In this document: piece by piece, positions 12,160 through 21,815 of the stretch
Numbering within the stretch: the stretch's first letter is position 1
How the letters are laid out: each line of letters starts with the position of its first letter
Origin: Paroedura picta
Taxonomy: Eukaryota > Chordata > Lepidosauria > Squamata > Gekkonidae
Direction: 5' to 3'
Length of the DNA: 64,000 nucleotides
Assembly: GCF_049243985.1 (NCBI RefSeq)
Contig: NC_135380.1
Coordinates: 14,990,501 to 15,054,500, forward strand
Made by a program: the position numbers and the translations under genes
Notes under the pieces: model-generated
Database searches by the model: none
Seen by the model: the letters and a program-made list of their open reading frames with translations, nothing else
Told to the model about the DNA's origin: nothing

Positions 12160-12315
12160 AATTTATACACAATCATGAACAAGGGATCTTCACACCATTG
12201 GTCAGTTTCGGTTTAATTTCTGTGAAAGAACCCTTGCCTAATTTTATGGCTGGGGGTCACCACAACAGGAGGAACTGTATTAAAGGGTCGCAGCATTAGG
12301 AAGGCTGATCTACCT
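12160..12315 (-). mobile_element. SPIN/OC-like hAT MITE relic
   Basis: The reverse complement follows the element at 44376-44691: CCTAATGCTGCGACCC, ACAGTTCCTCCTGTTGTGGT, GACCCCCAGCCATAAAATTA, TTCTTTCACAGAAATTAAAC, CTGACCAATGGTGTGAAGAT. Only the left two-thirds remain and both termini are eroded, so it is older than the copy at 44376. Confidence 0.75.
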
Positions 12316-13028
12316 CACTGATTCCCTCCCCCCCAACAAAAAATGCTATGAAGGTTACTACATATTTCAAAACATTCTCTTCCATTCCAGAATCCTGCAG
12401 TCTCATGGAAAAGAAGATAGGCATTAGTTTCACACTTCCATAACATTTAATTGCTTTTCCTTTTTTCAGGTATCCTGGTGTTTCTTTTCTTTTTTAAGCT
12501 TCCATTTGGCAACTCCAGGTATAATAAATGCACTGCTAAATCACAGTAGCCCTTTCAAACTGAGAGCAAGTGTTATCTAGGTCAAAGAGCAGTTGCCCTT
12601 GGACTTGGCAAACATGGATTCAATTTCTTGTCCTGGCACAGATTCAGCAGTAGCCTTGGGCGTATCACCATGTTCCTTGACAAATCACAATGTCCCACAA
12701 TAGGGCTGTATGATCCTGCATGAAATAAAGGTCTGCAAACCCTTCATAAGTGACTATGTGATGGAACAAGAGCTTGTTGGGAGGAAAGCATAGGGAACTT
12801 TGTATATTGTCATGGCCAGGGCACTATCTTGTCAGAAGGACTGATTGCTGACACAGAGCACTGGGGCTGATAGCACTAGGATCAAGAGCCCTCTTCACCC
12901 ACTGCTATAGTGAAGAAAGCACTTCCCACATCCTCTGACAGGACCACCATGAGTATACTTTCTTGGGAGTGAGTGCCATTGAGTTGAGTAGGATTTTGAG
13001 TAGACCTGCTTCAGATCACACTCTAATT
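12316..13028. other. Intergenic sequence; faint SINE-like relic near 12600
   Basis: No gene. A weak family-A-like order of blocks occurs at about 12595-12670 but is too diverged to claim. Confidence 0.35.
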
Positions 13029-13097
13029 CAGGGGTGGTCAAACTGCGGCCCTCCAGATGTCCATGGACTACAATTCCCATGAGCCCCTGCCAGCAAA
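13029..13097 (+). mobile_element. Half copy of palindromic hAT-type MITE (CAAACTG subfamily)
   Basis: Starts CAGGGGTGGTCAAACTGCGG and runs through CAATTCCCATGAGCCCCTGC. The flank CTCTAATT has TA at the centre, as in complete copies. The right arm is absent. Confidence 0.75.
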
Positions 13098-13348
13098 TCT
13101 TGTGGATCCTGAGTTCAAAGAGCACAGGCCTGAGGAATGTTCCTGGGATTTATTTGCTTCCAAGTATGATTTTCCAACTGTTACCTGCAGATCCCAGTTT
13201 GTGCCAGATACAGCCAGATTATGGGGCCTGCAGCTCCACAGCATTAGAACTCCTTCCCAAGAGAAGTTGGGCTCCCCTGCCATCATTGTTTTCATCCCAC
13301 CATAAATATATTGTCATGTAGCCCACCTTGATTTACTAGCCTTGCCTA

Positions 13349-13438
13349 GGATACATGCAAATGGGTAGCCGTGTTGGTCTGAAGTAGCACAATAGAATCA
13401 GGTGCTACTGGACTCTGATTCTATTGGGATACATGCAG
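13349..13438. mobile_element. Short Penelope-like fold-back insertion with target duplication
   Basis: GGATACATGCA flanks the insert on both sides. The ~67-bp insert joins a reversed terminal piece (GGGTAGCCGTGTTGGTCTGA) to a forward piece (GGTGCTACTGGACTCTGATT) of the repeat seen at 26060-26165. The two joined ends form the inverted pair CAATAGAATCA / TGATTCTATTG. Confidence 0.65.
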
Positions 13439-13439
13439 G

Positions 13440-14225
13440 CATCCGGTGACTCCCCTCTATCCATTCCCTGGTTGTTTTGCTTTGGCACAGCTGGAATCTG
13501 ACTGTGTCCTTCACAGTGTAAAGGCTCTGTAAGCCCTGTATGTCATGACTTGGACCAAATGGCCTAAACCGCCTGTTGGCAGCTAGGTGTCAAAGTTTTG
13601 TTCTAGCTGTCCTTTGTAGATAAAAGCCTATGTTCTGTCTGAAAGGATTTTGGTGGGCAAAATGTGTGTTCATCGAAGGAAGGGAGGTTACCTTTATGAA
13701 CCCCAGGCTTGGCTTAGCAACTTGTTCGTAGCAATGCTCATCTTTTGCAAAGTGCCTTGATATACCCTCTGTGGTTCTAATAAACAGCTTTGGATTTTTT
13801 TATAAAGAAATGTTTTCTGTCCTGAGGAAGAGTATTTCAGATTCATGACATATGTAAAATGGTGCTTCTTATTAAGAATTTTGTTGGTTGTGCTGCTGTT
13901 TAAAGGTCAAGCAGCTTTGGTTCGGTTTGTGATGTTGATGAATAAATTGTCTTTGTATAAATCCATTTGGGAGGAAGGCTATAAGCACGAGCAATTTATA
14001 TCAGTGGCAACCATTTGTTAAACATTGATATAGCCATTGGAATCAGTAATGCACAGCAAAAAGTAATACTGAGTATCTAAATGAAGCCACTGGATAAAGA
14101 CCTGAGCAAGGATTATTTGTCTAGAACTTGATTTGTCCAAATTATTATGATTGATTAAACTAACTTGTATTCCTGTATAATCTAATACTGTCCCTCTTCT
14201 TATCCCCCAGAATTTGACAGATGGT
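13440..14225. other. Intergenic sequence, nothing recognised
   Basis: No exon or repeat that I can support. Confidence 0.4.
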
Positions 14226-14532
14226 CATACATTGTCAGAGCCTCTTGTGGCGCAGAGTGGTAAGGCAGCAGACAGGATGTCTGAAGCTCTGTCCATGAGG
14301 CTGGGAGTTCAATCCCAGCAGCCGGCTCAAGGTTGACTCAGCCTTCCATCCTTCCGAGGTCGGTTAATGAGTACCCAGCTTGCTGGGGGGTAAATGGAAA
14401 TGACTGGGGAAGGCACTGGCAAACCACCCCGTATTGAGTCTGCCATGAAAACACTAGAGGGCGTCACCCCAAGGGTCAGACATGACCCTGTGCTTGCACA
14501 GGGGATACCTTTACCTTTGCCATATATTGTCA
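14226..14532 (+). mobile_element. SINE family C, full length with target duplication
   Basis: Head GAGCCTCTTGTGGCGCAGAG, B-box-like GGGAGTTCAATCCCAGCAGC, middle GCCTTCCATCCTTCCGAGGT, end GGGGATACCTTTACCTTT. The flanks CATACATTGTCA (14226-14237) and CATATATTGTCA (14521-14532) form a 12-bp duplication with one mismatch. Element body 14238-14520. Confidence 0.88.
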
Positions 14533-15183
14533 TGGGAGGTTGCATTGTTGGTTGTGTCTTTTGTGGGTAGTAATATACTGTTTTTGTAGCAGTGCTTTTG
14601 GAAAAAGCATTTTGTAATTTCTTGACTTAAAAAATTAATACGAGATATATAGCAAGAATGGATCGAGCTGCTTTCTATGCTTTAATGATATGCATTTTAA
14701 TTGGTTCTGGTTGTCATTAGTGTGAATGTTCAGATTTTTACTGTTTTTGTTTTAACTGGTAGGAGTTTTGATTTATGATAGTCTTAGTCACTGGATATTA
14801 CTTTTATGATTTTAAGAGATTTGAGGAATTTTGTGCTTGATATATTGATGGCTTTTGTTCTTCATGGTAATTGATATTTTAAAAATTATCATTCTAATTT
14901 CCTTCTAACCAGCCCTGAGGATGCATTATTCAGTGGAAAGAGTGAGGTACAAATTATTTTATATGCTAGATTTTAACTCTTTATTTTGCTTCTGGTCTGA
15001 CTGGGGTCATACCAACTGAAAATACAATAAAGAGCTAATCCCTTTAATTTATAGGATGTATTGAGAATACAGGTTGCTTTTCAATATAGCAGTTTTCAAG
15101 GTGGAGAACAGAAATGAACCAATATGCAACAGGGCAATCAATAAAGCTATCTCAAAGAGATTGTGAGATGATGGAACATTTGT
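14533..15183. other. Intergenic sequence, nothing recognised
   Basis: AT-rich, no features supported. Confidence 0.4.
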
Positions 15184-15660
15184 TTTTTTATACCCCGCTT
15201 TTCAATGCCCAAAGGAGTCTCAAAGTGACTTATAATTGCCTTCCTTTCCTCTCCCACAACAGATACCCTGTGAGGTAGGTGGGGCTGAGAGAGATCTGAC
15301 AGAACTGCTCTGTGAGAATAACTCTAACAGAACTGTGATTAGCCCAAAGTCACCCAGCTGGCTGCATGTGGAAGAGTGGAGAATCAAACCCAGCTGGTCA
15401 AAATAGAAGCCACTGCTTTTAACTACTACACCCATAATGGGCTACAGTTAGCAAATTTCCTAACTGCGGGCCTACCACCACCATGATGGTCAACAACTTG
15501 GCAGAAGGTGAAACTATCAGATGGTCATCTGTGCTGGACCTTCAGGGGCATGAAGGTACATAAACAAGAAGAAGTTCCATCAAGCATTGCAGATCATAAT
15601 GGGTTTTAAAGGTAATCACTGAGATCTTATTTTCTCCTGCTAAATAACTGAACAAACCAT
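15184..15660 (-). mobile_element. SINE family B copy with the same ~230-bp 5' segment (composite, copy 2)
   Basis: 15184-15440 is a minus-strand SINE B; 15440-15660 is the non-SINE segment shared with 4830-5060. Sequence upstream of the SINE 3' end (left of 15184) does not match the first copy, so the breakpoint coincides with the retroposon 3' end. Confidence 0.75.
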
Positions 15661-15699
15661 AGAAAGCACGTTGATTTGATATTGGATCACTTAGGTTTA

Positions 15700-15770
15700 T
15701 GCAAGAGTATCTGATGAAGGGACTTTTGAAAGATTATACCCTCAAAATTCTTGTTCATATCTAAGATACT
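15700..15770 (+). repeat. Penelope-like repeat fragment with hammerhead-like core relic
   Basis: TATCTGATGAAGGG at 15709, then TTTGAAAGATTATACCCTC and TTCTTGTTCATATCTAAG. The order follows the repeat at 26075-26165. The segment between CTGATGA and GAAA is shortened, so a stem II can no longer form. Confidence 0.5.
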
Positions 15771-15773
15771 ACC

Positions 15774-16140
15774 ATGACTCACCATTCAGCTCTTTCATTC
15801 TTGTCTGTGCCTCAGCCAGATCTAGCCAACAGGGAGTCTGAAGATGACTCTGAAGCAGGTGACGAACGCCTGGACCCTTTGTCTGGGGAAATGCCTGGTT
15901 TGTCAACAGCTGCAGACATCCTCCATGATTTACAGCCACAGCACAGTATCTTTGCCAGAATGACAACACAACTCTGAGAAGGAGGACCACCCAGACCATG
16001 CTGTTAAAGCTTTGGAAGCAGAGGAGAATCTGGCTGTAAGTGATCACAGCTGGAAGACCTGATGGCTCCTTTTAGGAACAAGCAACGCCAATCAGAGAGG
16101 AGGCTGCTGCAGTCCCTTAAAGACCAAGCAGCTGCAACCA
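15774..16140 (+). other. Coding-like relic of unknown element
   Basis: Reads as acidic, proline- and serine-bearing peptide in one frame (for example SLPQPDLANRESEDDSEAGD) followed by a stop, and further right as a basic stretch with QRQSERRLL. It lies between a Penelope-like fragment and a CR1 tail. It may be part of an old transposable-element protein; I cannot assign a family, and it looks broken. Confidence 0.3.
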
Positions 16141-16179
16141 GTTCTTGCTGACAGTAATGTTTGTACTACTTCCTGACAG

Positions 16180-16563
16180 AGTGGTTCCTCAGAGGAACAG
16201 GCTTTCTTGAGAAGTAGTGAGTTCTCCTTCTTTGAAAGTTTTTAAAGCAGAGGCTAGATAGTCATCTGACTGAATTGCTGATTTTATGAACCTAAGCAGA
16301 TTGTGAGTGGGTAGGCAGGAAGGGATGTGCCACTGTTTGTCTCTTGTGGCCATTCCTTGCATACTCAGGGAATTGATAATTGCCACTGTGGGATGGTCAA
16401 TGAATGTCGTCCAAGTCAGGCTGGATTCTGGAGATTTTTGGTGGTGGTAACACTTGGGCATGAAATTGAGGTTCTGTGGGTGGGAAGTTGTGAGTTGTGC
16501 ATTGTGCAGGGGCTTGGACTAGATGACCCTGGAGATCCCTTCCGATTCTGTTATTCTACACTG
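16180..16563 (+). mobile_element. CR1 LINE 3' end
   Basis: Terminal block GGGGCTTGGACTAGATGACC, CCTGGAGATCCCTTCC and ATTCTGTTATTCTA is the CR1 3' end. Upstream text (TTTTTAAAGCAGAGGCTAGA) matches the last part of CR1 ORF2 and 3' UTR. No poly-A, as expected for CR1. Confidence 0.8.
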
Positions 16564-17692
16564 GGCACAGGCTAGGCCACAAGCTGTGCAATTGCACCAG
16601 ATCTCACATAGAAGATGTACATTCCGTGCATTTGATGTACGTGTACCCTGAGTAATGAAAGCTTAAACTAGAATAAATGTTTTTAGTCTTTAAAGGGCCC
16701 ATGGACTTCTGTTTTATGTCACGGAAATAGTATTAGTCGCCCTTGATCTTAGCTCTCAGTTCTTTGAGATTATTAATTTTGTTTAACTTTTTGTACTTCA
16801 TATGTTCTAAAGAACATCTAATTCCTTTCAAGCACTGTGACTTCAATTTCCTTAGTAGCCTCTTAGGAGAGGCTGGTTTTACTTCTCTTTTTATTTAAAG
16901 GACAATGGGAGGCATATTAAAAATGCATTTTGCCACCGAATCTCATCCAGATTCTCATCTTGGCCTAGGTTTTCCCCTTCCCCTTAAGATAATTTCAAGT
17001 AGTAAAGTTCAAGCATAATTAAGAGATGATCATGAATAGCCCGACATGCAAATTAGTGAGTCTTTAAAGCATTTTAACCAACCTCTTCTGTTTGTGCAAT
17101 TATCATGGCTTGATGCTTGACTCTTCAAAAAGTAGCCTTGCAAATGACTCTATAAAAGTTATTGCATTGCACATTAAAAAAACAAACAAACAAAGCTTGC
17201 CTGTCTATACATATTTATTTGTTGAAATGCCAAAAGGGGGAAGAAGCATGTAGGCTACAAAGCCCTTTCTAGCCAGCTGCTTGGGAGTAATCCCAGTTCA
17301 CCACAGATGATCATGTTGATGGCTATTTACAGAGCTGATCCTCCGGATTAAGTCAAATTTCTAAGAAGATGCAAAGAACAGGAGAATCCTTTAGGTTCTT
17401 AAAATCCAGGGGTGGGAGCTCCTATCTTAGACCTGGTTAGAAGATTTTGCAGAGAGACAGACTTACAGAAGACCTGCTGGTCACACAGAAGCCTTCATTC
17501 TCCTGTTTGTTTCTATTGTATATTTTGTACGATAAGCTGCTTTGGGTGCCCACTAATGAGAAGAAGCATGTTATAAATAAATTAGCAAGCCACCACTTAG
17601 ATCAACTGCGCATCACTTCTGAAAGGACTGAATTTCCCTATTCTGCTTCTTGAGCTTGAGCAGAAGGGAAAGAAGATTGCTGTTCACACATA
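16564..17692. other. Intergenic sequence, nothing recognised
   Basis: No gene or repeat supported. Confidence 0.4.
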
Positions 17693-18030
17693 GGCCTATT
17701 ATGCACGGCCGCCAAAACGGCGATTTCGGGTCACATGGAAAACGCGAAGGGGGAAGAAGCAAAGCAAACCGCTTATGCACGGGATGGGACGCAACGGCGG
17801 CAAAACCCAGAGTAACCAATTATGCATGTGGTGACCTTGGCGCCGCTTCTGGTTGCTCCCCGGTCACCCGGAAGCTGCGCTTTCTTCCGCGTTTTGCTAA
17901 CACGGCTTTTCGGAGGCATGCACCGAATCTGCAGCCGGTTGCGGCTGGCTCCGTGCGTTATCGGTGATTTTAGTCGCCGCCATTCCACCCCGAATGTGCG
18001 CTATCCCCCCCCCCCCGTGCATAATGGGCC
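17693..18030. mobile_element. GC-rich MITE with 16-bp terminal inverted repeats, Harbinger-like
   Basis: Left end GGCCTATTATGCACGG; the reverse complement of the right end is GGCCCATTATGCACGG (15 of 16 match). ATA abuts both ends, compatible with a 3-bp target duplication. The 338-bp body is rich in CpG and stands out sharply from AT-rich flanks. PIF/Harbinger assignment rests on the 3-bp duplication and G-rich termini and is tentative. Open frames inside are composition artefacts. Confidence 0.65.
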
Positions 18031-19824
18031 ATACACACACCCTTCATGCCTCAACTTCTTTGGTTGACCTTAGGCTCACACAGTTTTAAATGCCAGCTGG
18101 CATAACTTAACCATTCTCAGCCTTTTCTCCCATGATACTAGTAGGGTCCTCCCAGCTGACATTCCATTATCTGGTGGCAAGGCTGGGGTTTCTCATGTGG
18201 CTACCTCACTGTTCCTGCTTTCTGGATCTTTGCTTCCTGCAACATCCACTGTGACCTTTCTTCCAGTCAACTCACACTCTCTGATCTATGGCAGATGCTG
18301 GAGCTGACTTTAGGGATGTGTTGGCTCCACACTCTGGACTGAGCATGGATGTTCATTTGGGTGTAAAATACATTTGGCAAGTGAGTGTAGGACCCATTGG
18401 CCTAGAAGGATGAAGAACATCCACTCAAGTGACTAATGGCCTTGTGGGTGCTAGAATGCTACAGGGTCAAGAGCGATTGTCACTGGAACCAATCAGAAGT
18501 AATCTCTGGAGTGTTATCGCCGCCTTCCAAATAAACTCATAAACTCACCACTTCTGAGTCACATTCAAAGACAGAGGTAGGGCTTGGAAGAGTGTGGTGT
18601 ACTTGTCAGAGCAGATGTCCTCCAAGGGCACCTAGACTAGGAAGACTGGAAATTAGAAGTGGATTAGGAAGGAGATGGAGATAAGGAAGCAATCCTGCTT
18701 GCCAGAGGCTGTTTATATTTGTGTCCAAGTGACTCAGATTTACTACAGCTAGTTTCACACTAGCCAGGCTCCTGGGAAAAACAAAAGCAATTAGATGTCA
18801 CAGGCAGCATCTAAGTGGCTTGCTAGGGAAATGGGGTCTAAACACAAAAGAAAATATAGAGTCTATGGATTTAGACCAATTCCGGGAAGACACTGCAATC
18901 AACTGCTCTGTGAGCATCCATTCTAATACATACCTCCCAGTTAGCTTTAACATCTAAAGGCTGAATGCAAGAGAATATTCACTTGTGCTTTGTTTTATTC
19001 TCCCCCACTCAGTTTCCCAGTGGGCATCCGGGCAGGGAGCAAGGGAGAAAGGAAACAGAAATAAAGGTTGGGAGAGTACTGCCAAAGGATAGGAAAGTCC
19101 ACCTAAACGGGCTCATTTTGCAGGCTGCAAATCCAAGGACAACTGGTCTCCTGATAATCAGGGGTTCAATAAAACAGAGCATTCTACATGGGCCCAGAAG
19201 GCATTTTGCTATAGAGCATATGTTAGTGCCGTGTTTTTCCTACCTTGGTCTCTTCATAAGTGGGGCTGCAGGAAGATGAGCCCAAGAGACAAACATGATC
19301 CTGGACCAGGAGACCACCAAACTTGGGAACTGGTTAGGCCCAGAGAGCCAGTGTCCTGCTAGCCCTTTAAATGGCTTCTACAGCTGCTTTACTCTCTAGT
19401 CAGAGCAAATTATTGTTGAGGTGACGTTGCCTAATACTTCCCACCCTAGCTTCCTGGATGGTCAAATAACTTCGTTAGGCATTACATCCGCCCAAATCAA
19501 TGAAGATGTATTCAGTGCAGAAACATAGTAGAGGAGATCAGAACCCCACACACTGAAACTGATCTACATAGTCTAAATTGAAACAACAGGTGATAATTGT
19601 TCATTCTACCAATAGGTGCCAGAAAAGCCTTTTTACCATGTGGAATGAGACTATAAATCTAACTTTCAGGTTTAAGTCCAAGTTTCCATATACCCTTGGC
19701 ATGTTCCTTGTTGTGTCTAGAAAGTTCTAAAAGTCACCTTTTAGTTATTAATTCAGAAAGAGCACACAATTTTATTTATGCAATTAGGAAACAGCAGTTT
19801 TACAGCTACTCTGGAACTGCTTGT
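18031..19824. other. Intergenic sequence, nothing recognised
   Basis: No exon, RNA or repeat supported. The plus frame 18965-19279 (104 codons) has no domain and ordinary base composition. Confidence 0.4.
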
Positions 19825-19970
19825 CCTAGATGGCTCTGATCTCTTCAGGCAGAGCATTCCACCTTGGCTGGGGCCATGACCAAAAAAGCCTTGGCCTTGG
19901 TGGAGGCCATTTTTATCTCTCTGGTTTGCCTCTGTTAGGTTCAGTAAAGTCTTTTGAGAACATACCGGGG
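19825..19970 (-). repeat. L2-like LINE 3'-region fragment
   Basis: GCATTCCACCTTGGCTGGGG and AAAAAGCCTTGGCC follow the same pattern as GGAGGTTGTTCCATAATTGT and AAAAAGGCCCTGC at 23490-23530. The strand is taken from the longer copy at 23228. Confidence 0.45.
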
Positions 19971-20229
19971 AAAGATTCTTCTCAGCCCAAAGCATCAGGA
20001 ACTTTCTGTGGGTCTGAGTACACCATGAATTACTTGCATTGAATTTTGATCCCTGTAAGTCATTCGGAGTGGCACTCTTTCATCTGAAAAGTTGGAGAAA
20101 ACCCCCTCAGATTCTCTTCACAACACACAGAAAAGGAAGGCTCTTCAAGCCTTGGTTTGCTGTCTCCTCATTTCTTCCCTTTCTCTAGCCTCCAGAGACT
20201 CTGCAACTGATGCTTCTCTTTCCTTCCAG

Positions 20230-20363
20230 GCACAGGCCGACTAACTGCAGCAGCAGATGGTGAAGACGCTGCAAAGACCCCACCGCATCCCGATGTGTCT
20301 TTCATCCTGGGGACCATTGTGGGATTAGCCCTGATATCTTGGCTCCATTCGAGTGCTGGCTAA
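20230..20363 (+). CDS. Candidate terminal coding exon with hydrophobic C-terminus (gene unknown)
   Basis: A long pyrimidine tract (CTTCTCTTTCCTTCCAG) ends at 20229 and is followed by an open frame to TAA at 20361. In the frame that leaves two bases for a split first codon (phase-1 intron) the peptide is acidic and proline-bearing, then hydrophobic: AADGEDAAKTPPHPDVS, then FILGTIVGLALISWLHSSAG and stop. This could be a membrane anchor or a GPI-signal-like tail. The segment keeps several CpG sites while its flanks have few, which fits selection. I do not recognise the protein. No upstream exon of the same gene is identified and no AATAAA lies close downstream, so a chance frame remains possible. 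Confidence 0.35.
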
Positions 20364-20967
20364 TTACATTTGCTCACCTGTACTTCTCTTTGAAGATGTT
20401 TCCGTCATTCATTATGCAGCTCACAAGAAGCTATTGTGTTGCCGGAACACAGAAGCAGTATTTTATTTTTTTTCTCCCGGCCCCACACTCTGCTTCAAAA
20501 GGAAAAGACGCTTCCCCACTAGGAAATCCCAGTGATCAGGTACAGTTACCTGCTTCAGATAAAATGTATCACAGGAGGCTTCAAAAGGTAGCTAAATGGC
20601 CAGAAAGCAGAGTGCTGTCAACAGCTTGGAAAGCTGTGCCAAGAGAGAAAACAAATACGAACAAGTCCTGATCCATTTTCTTCCTGGCAGAAGAATAACA
20701 GGAGGGAGTTTCAGAGCCCAACGCTACAGCTGGTATTGCTTGGAGTCTTCTTTTCATGTGCCGGCTTCTTCTGACTGAGATTCAAATGACATTAATAGGA
20801 TAACTTCCCAGCCACCGTGAAACCAGCAGGTGTGCACCATGCCTCAAGTGAGCCTGGGATGGCACGGACATTTGGTTGGTGCCAAGAACACCAGGCAATG
20901 GAAATACCATAAACTTTATAAGATAGTCAGTGAGACTTCATAGGATATACATGCGTTTTGTGGCACA
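20364..20967. other. Possible 3' UTR or intergenic sequence
   Basis: If the exon at 20230 is real this would be its 3' UTR. I see no clear AATAAA in the next several hundred bases and no repeats. Confidence 0.3.
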
Positions 20968-21052
20968 TTTTTTGAGAATGTATGACTAGCCCAAGGTCAC
21001 CAAGTGAGCTTCCCTGGCAGAATGGGAATTTGAACCTGGATCTTCCAGATCT
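20968..21052 (-). repeat. SINE family A or MIR-like fragment
   Basis: TGACTAGCCCAAGGTCACCA, then GGGAATTTGAACCTGGATCT, is the reverse of a tRNA-derived SINE core with its B box. It abuts a TC microsatellite. Confidence 0.55.
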
Positions 21053-21076
21053 CTCTCTCTCTCTCTCTCTCTCTCC
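21050..21076 (+). repeat. (CT)n microsatellite
   Basis: Uninterrupted CT run directly following the SINE fragment, a usual place for such arrays. Confidence 0.9.
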
Positions 21077-21291
21077 CTTCTGTGGATAGTGGAAACCCAT
21101 GAGGACTCTCAAAAGTGAGGGATCTCATGTTTCCACCCCCTCTCTCCCTTGTCTTTGCTTTGCCATCTCTTTCTTGCTCTCTACCCACCCACCAACCCTT
21201 TTCTGTTGCTCACCTGACACTCTCTATCCCCGCTCACTCACCTCTCTGTTTTGTTCAGGTTTCCCTTAATCTTGCCTCCCGAATATTTGTT

Positions 21292-21294
<3 letters not shown>

Positions 21295-21326
<32 letters not shown>
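21295..21326 (+). repeat. (CT)n microsatellite
   Basis: Second, independent CT run within 250 bases of the first. Confidence 0.9.
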
Positions 21327-21329
<3 letters not shown>

Positions 21330-21564
21330 TTTCTTCTGCACTGGCATAAACAGAGGCTTGGGGCCATCCCCCTACATGACATATTTTTTCTTCAAACCTT
21401 GGACTTCCCCCAGACTTCCTGAACAGTGCCCCCCTTCCTCTGTCCTTGGGCCCAGTGTGTGTGTTTTTTTTTCAATTGACACTCTATGATTGTATTCAGA
21501 ATTATTTATTTATCTATTTATTTTTACTTTATGTATTTATTGTATTTATACAGAATGAAGGCTT

Positions 21565-21815
21565 ACAATGAAGAAGAAGGAGGTGGGTTTTATACCCCAC
21601 TTTTCCCTGCCCGAAGGAGTCTTAAAGCAGCTTACAAGTCATCTTCCCTTCCTCTTCCCACAACAGACACCCTGTGAGGGAGGCGAGGCTAAGAGAGCTT
21701 CTGACAGGGCTGTTTGACCAGATCAGCACTATCTGGGCTGCATGTGGAGGAGCAGGGAATCATATCCATCTCGCCACAATAGAAACTGCTGCTCTTAACC
21801 ACCGTACCACACATA
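21565..21815 (-). mobile_element. SINE family B, minus strand
   Basis: Tail at left (GGGTTTTATACCCCACTTTT), CCCGAAGGAGTCTTAAAGCA, CCCACAACAGACACCCTGTG, and the head region ACTGCTGCTCTTAACCACCG. Preceded by an ATTT-rich tract. Confidence 0.75.

Noticed and set aside
20364-20800. Polyadenylation signal for the candidate exon
   Set aside because: No AATAAA or ATTAAA close enough was found, so a 3' end cannot be placed.
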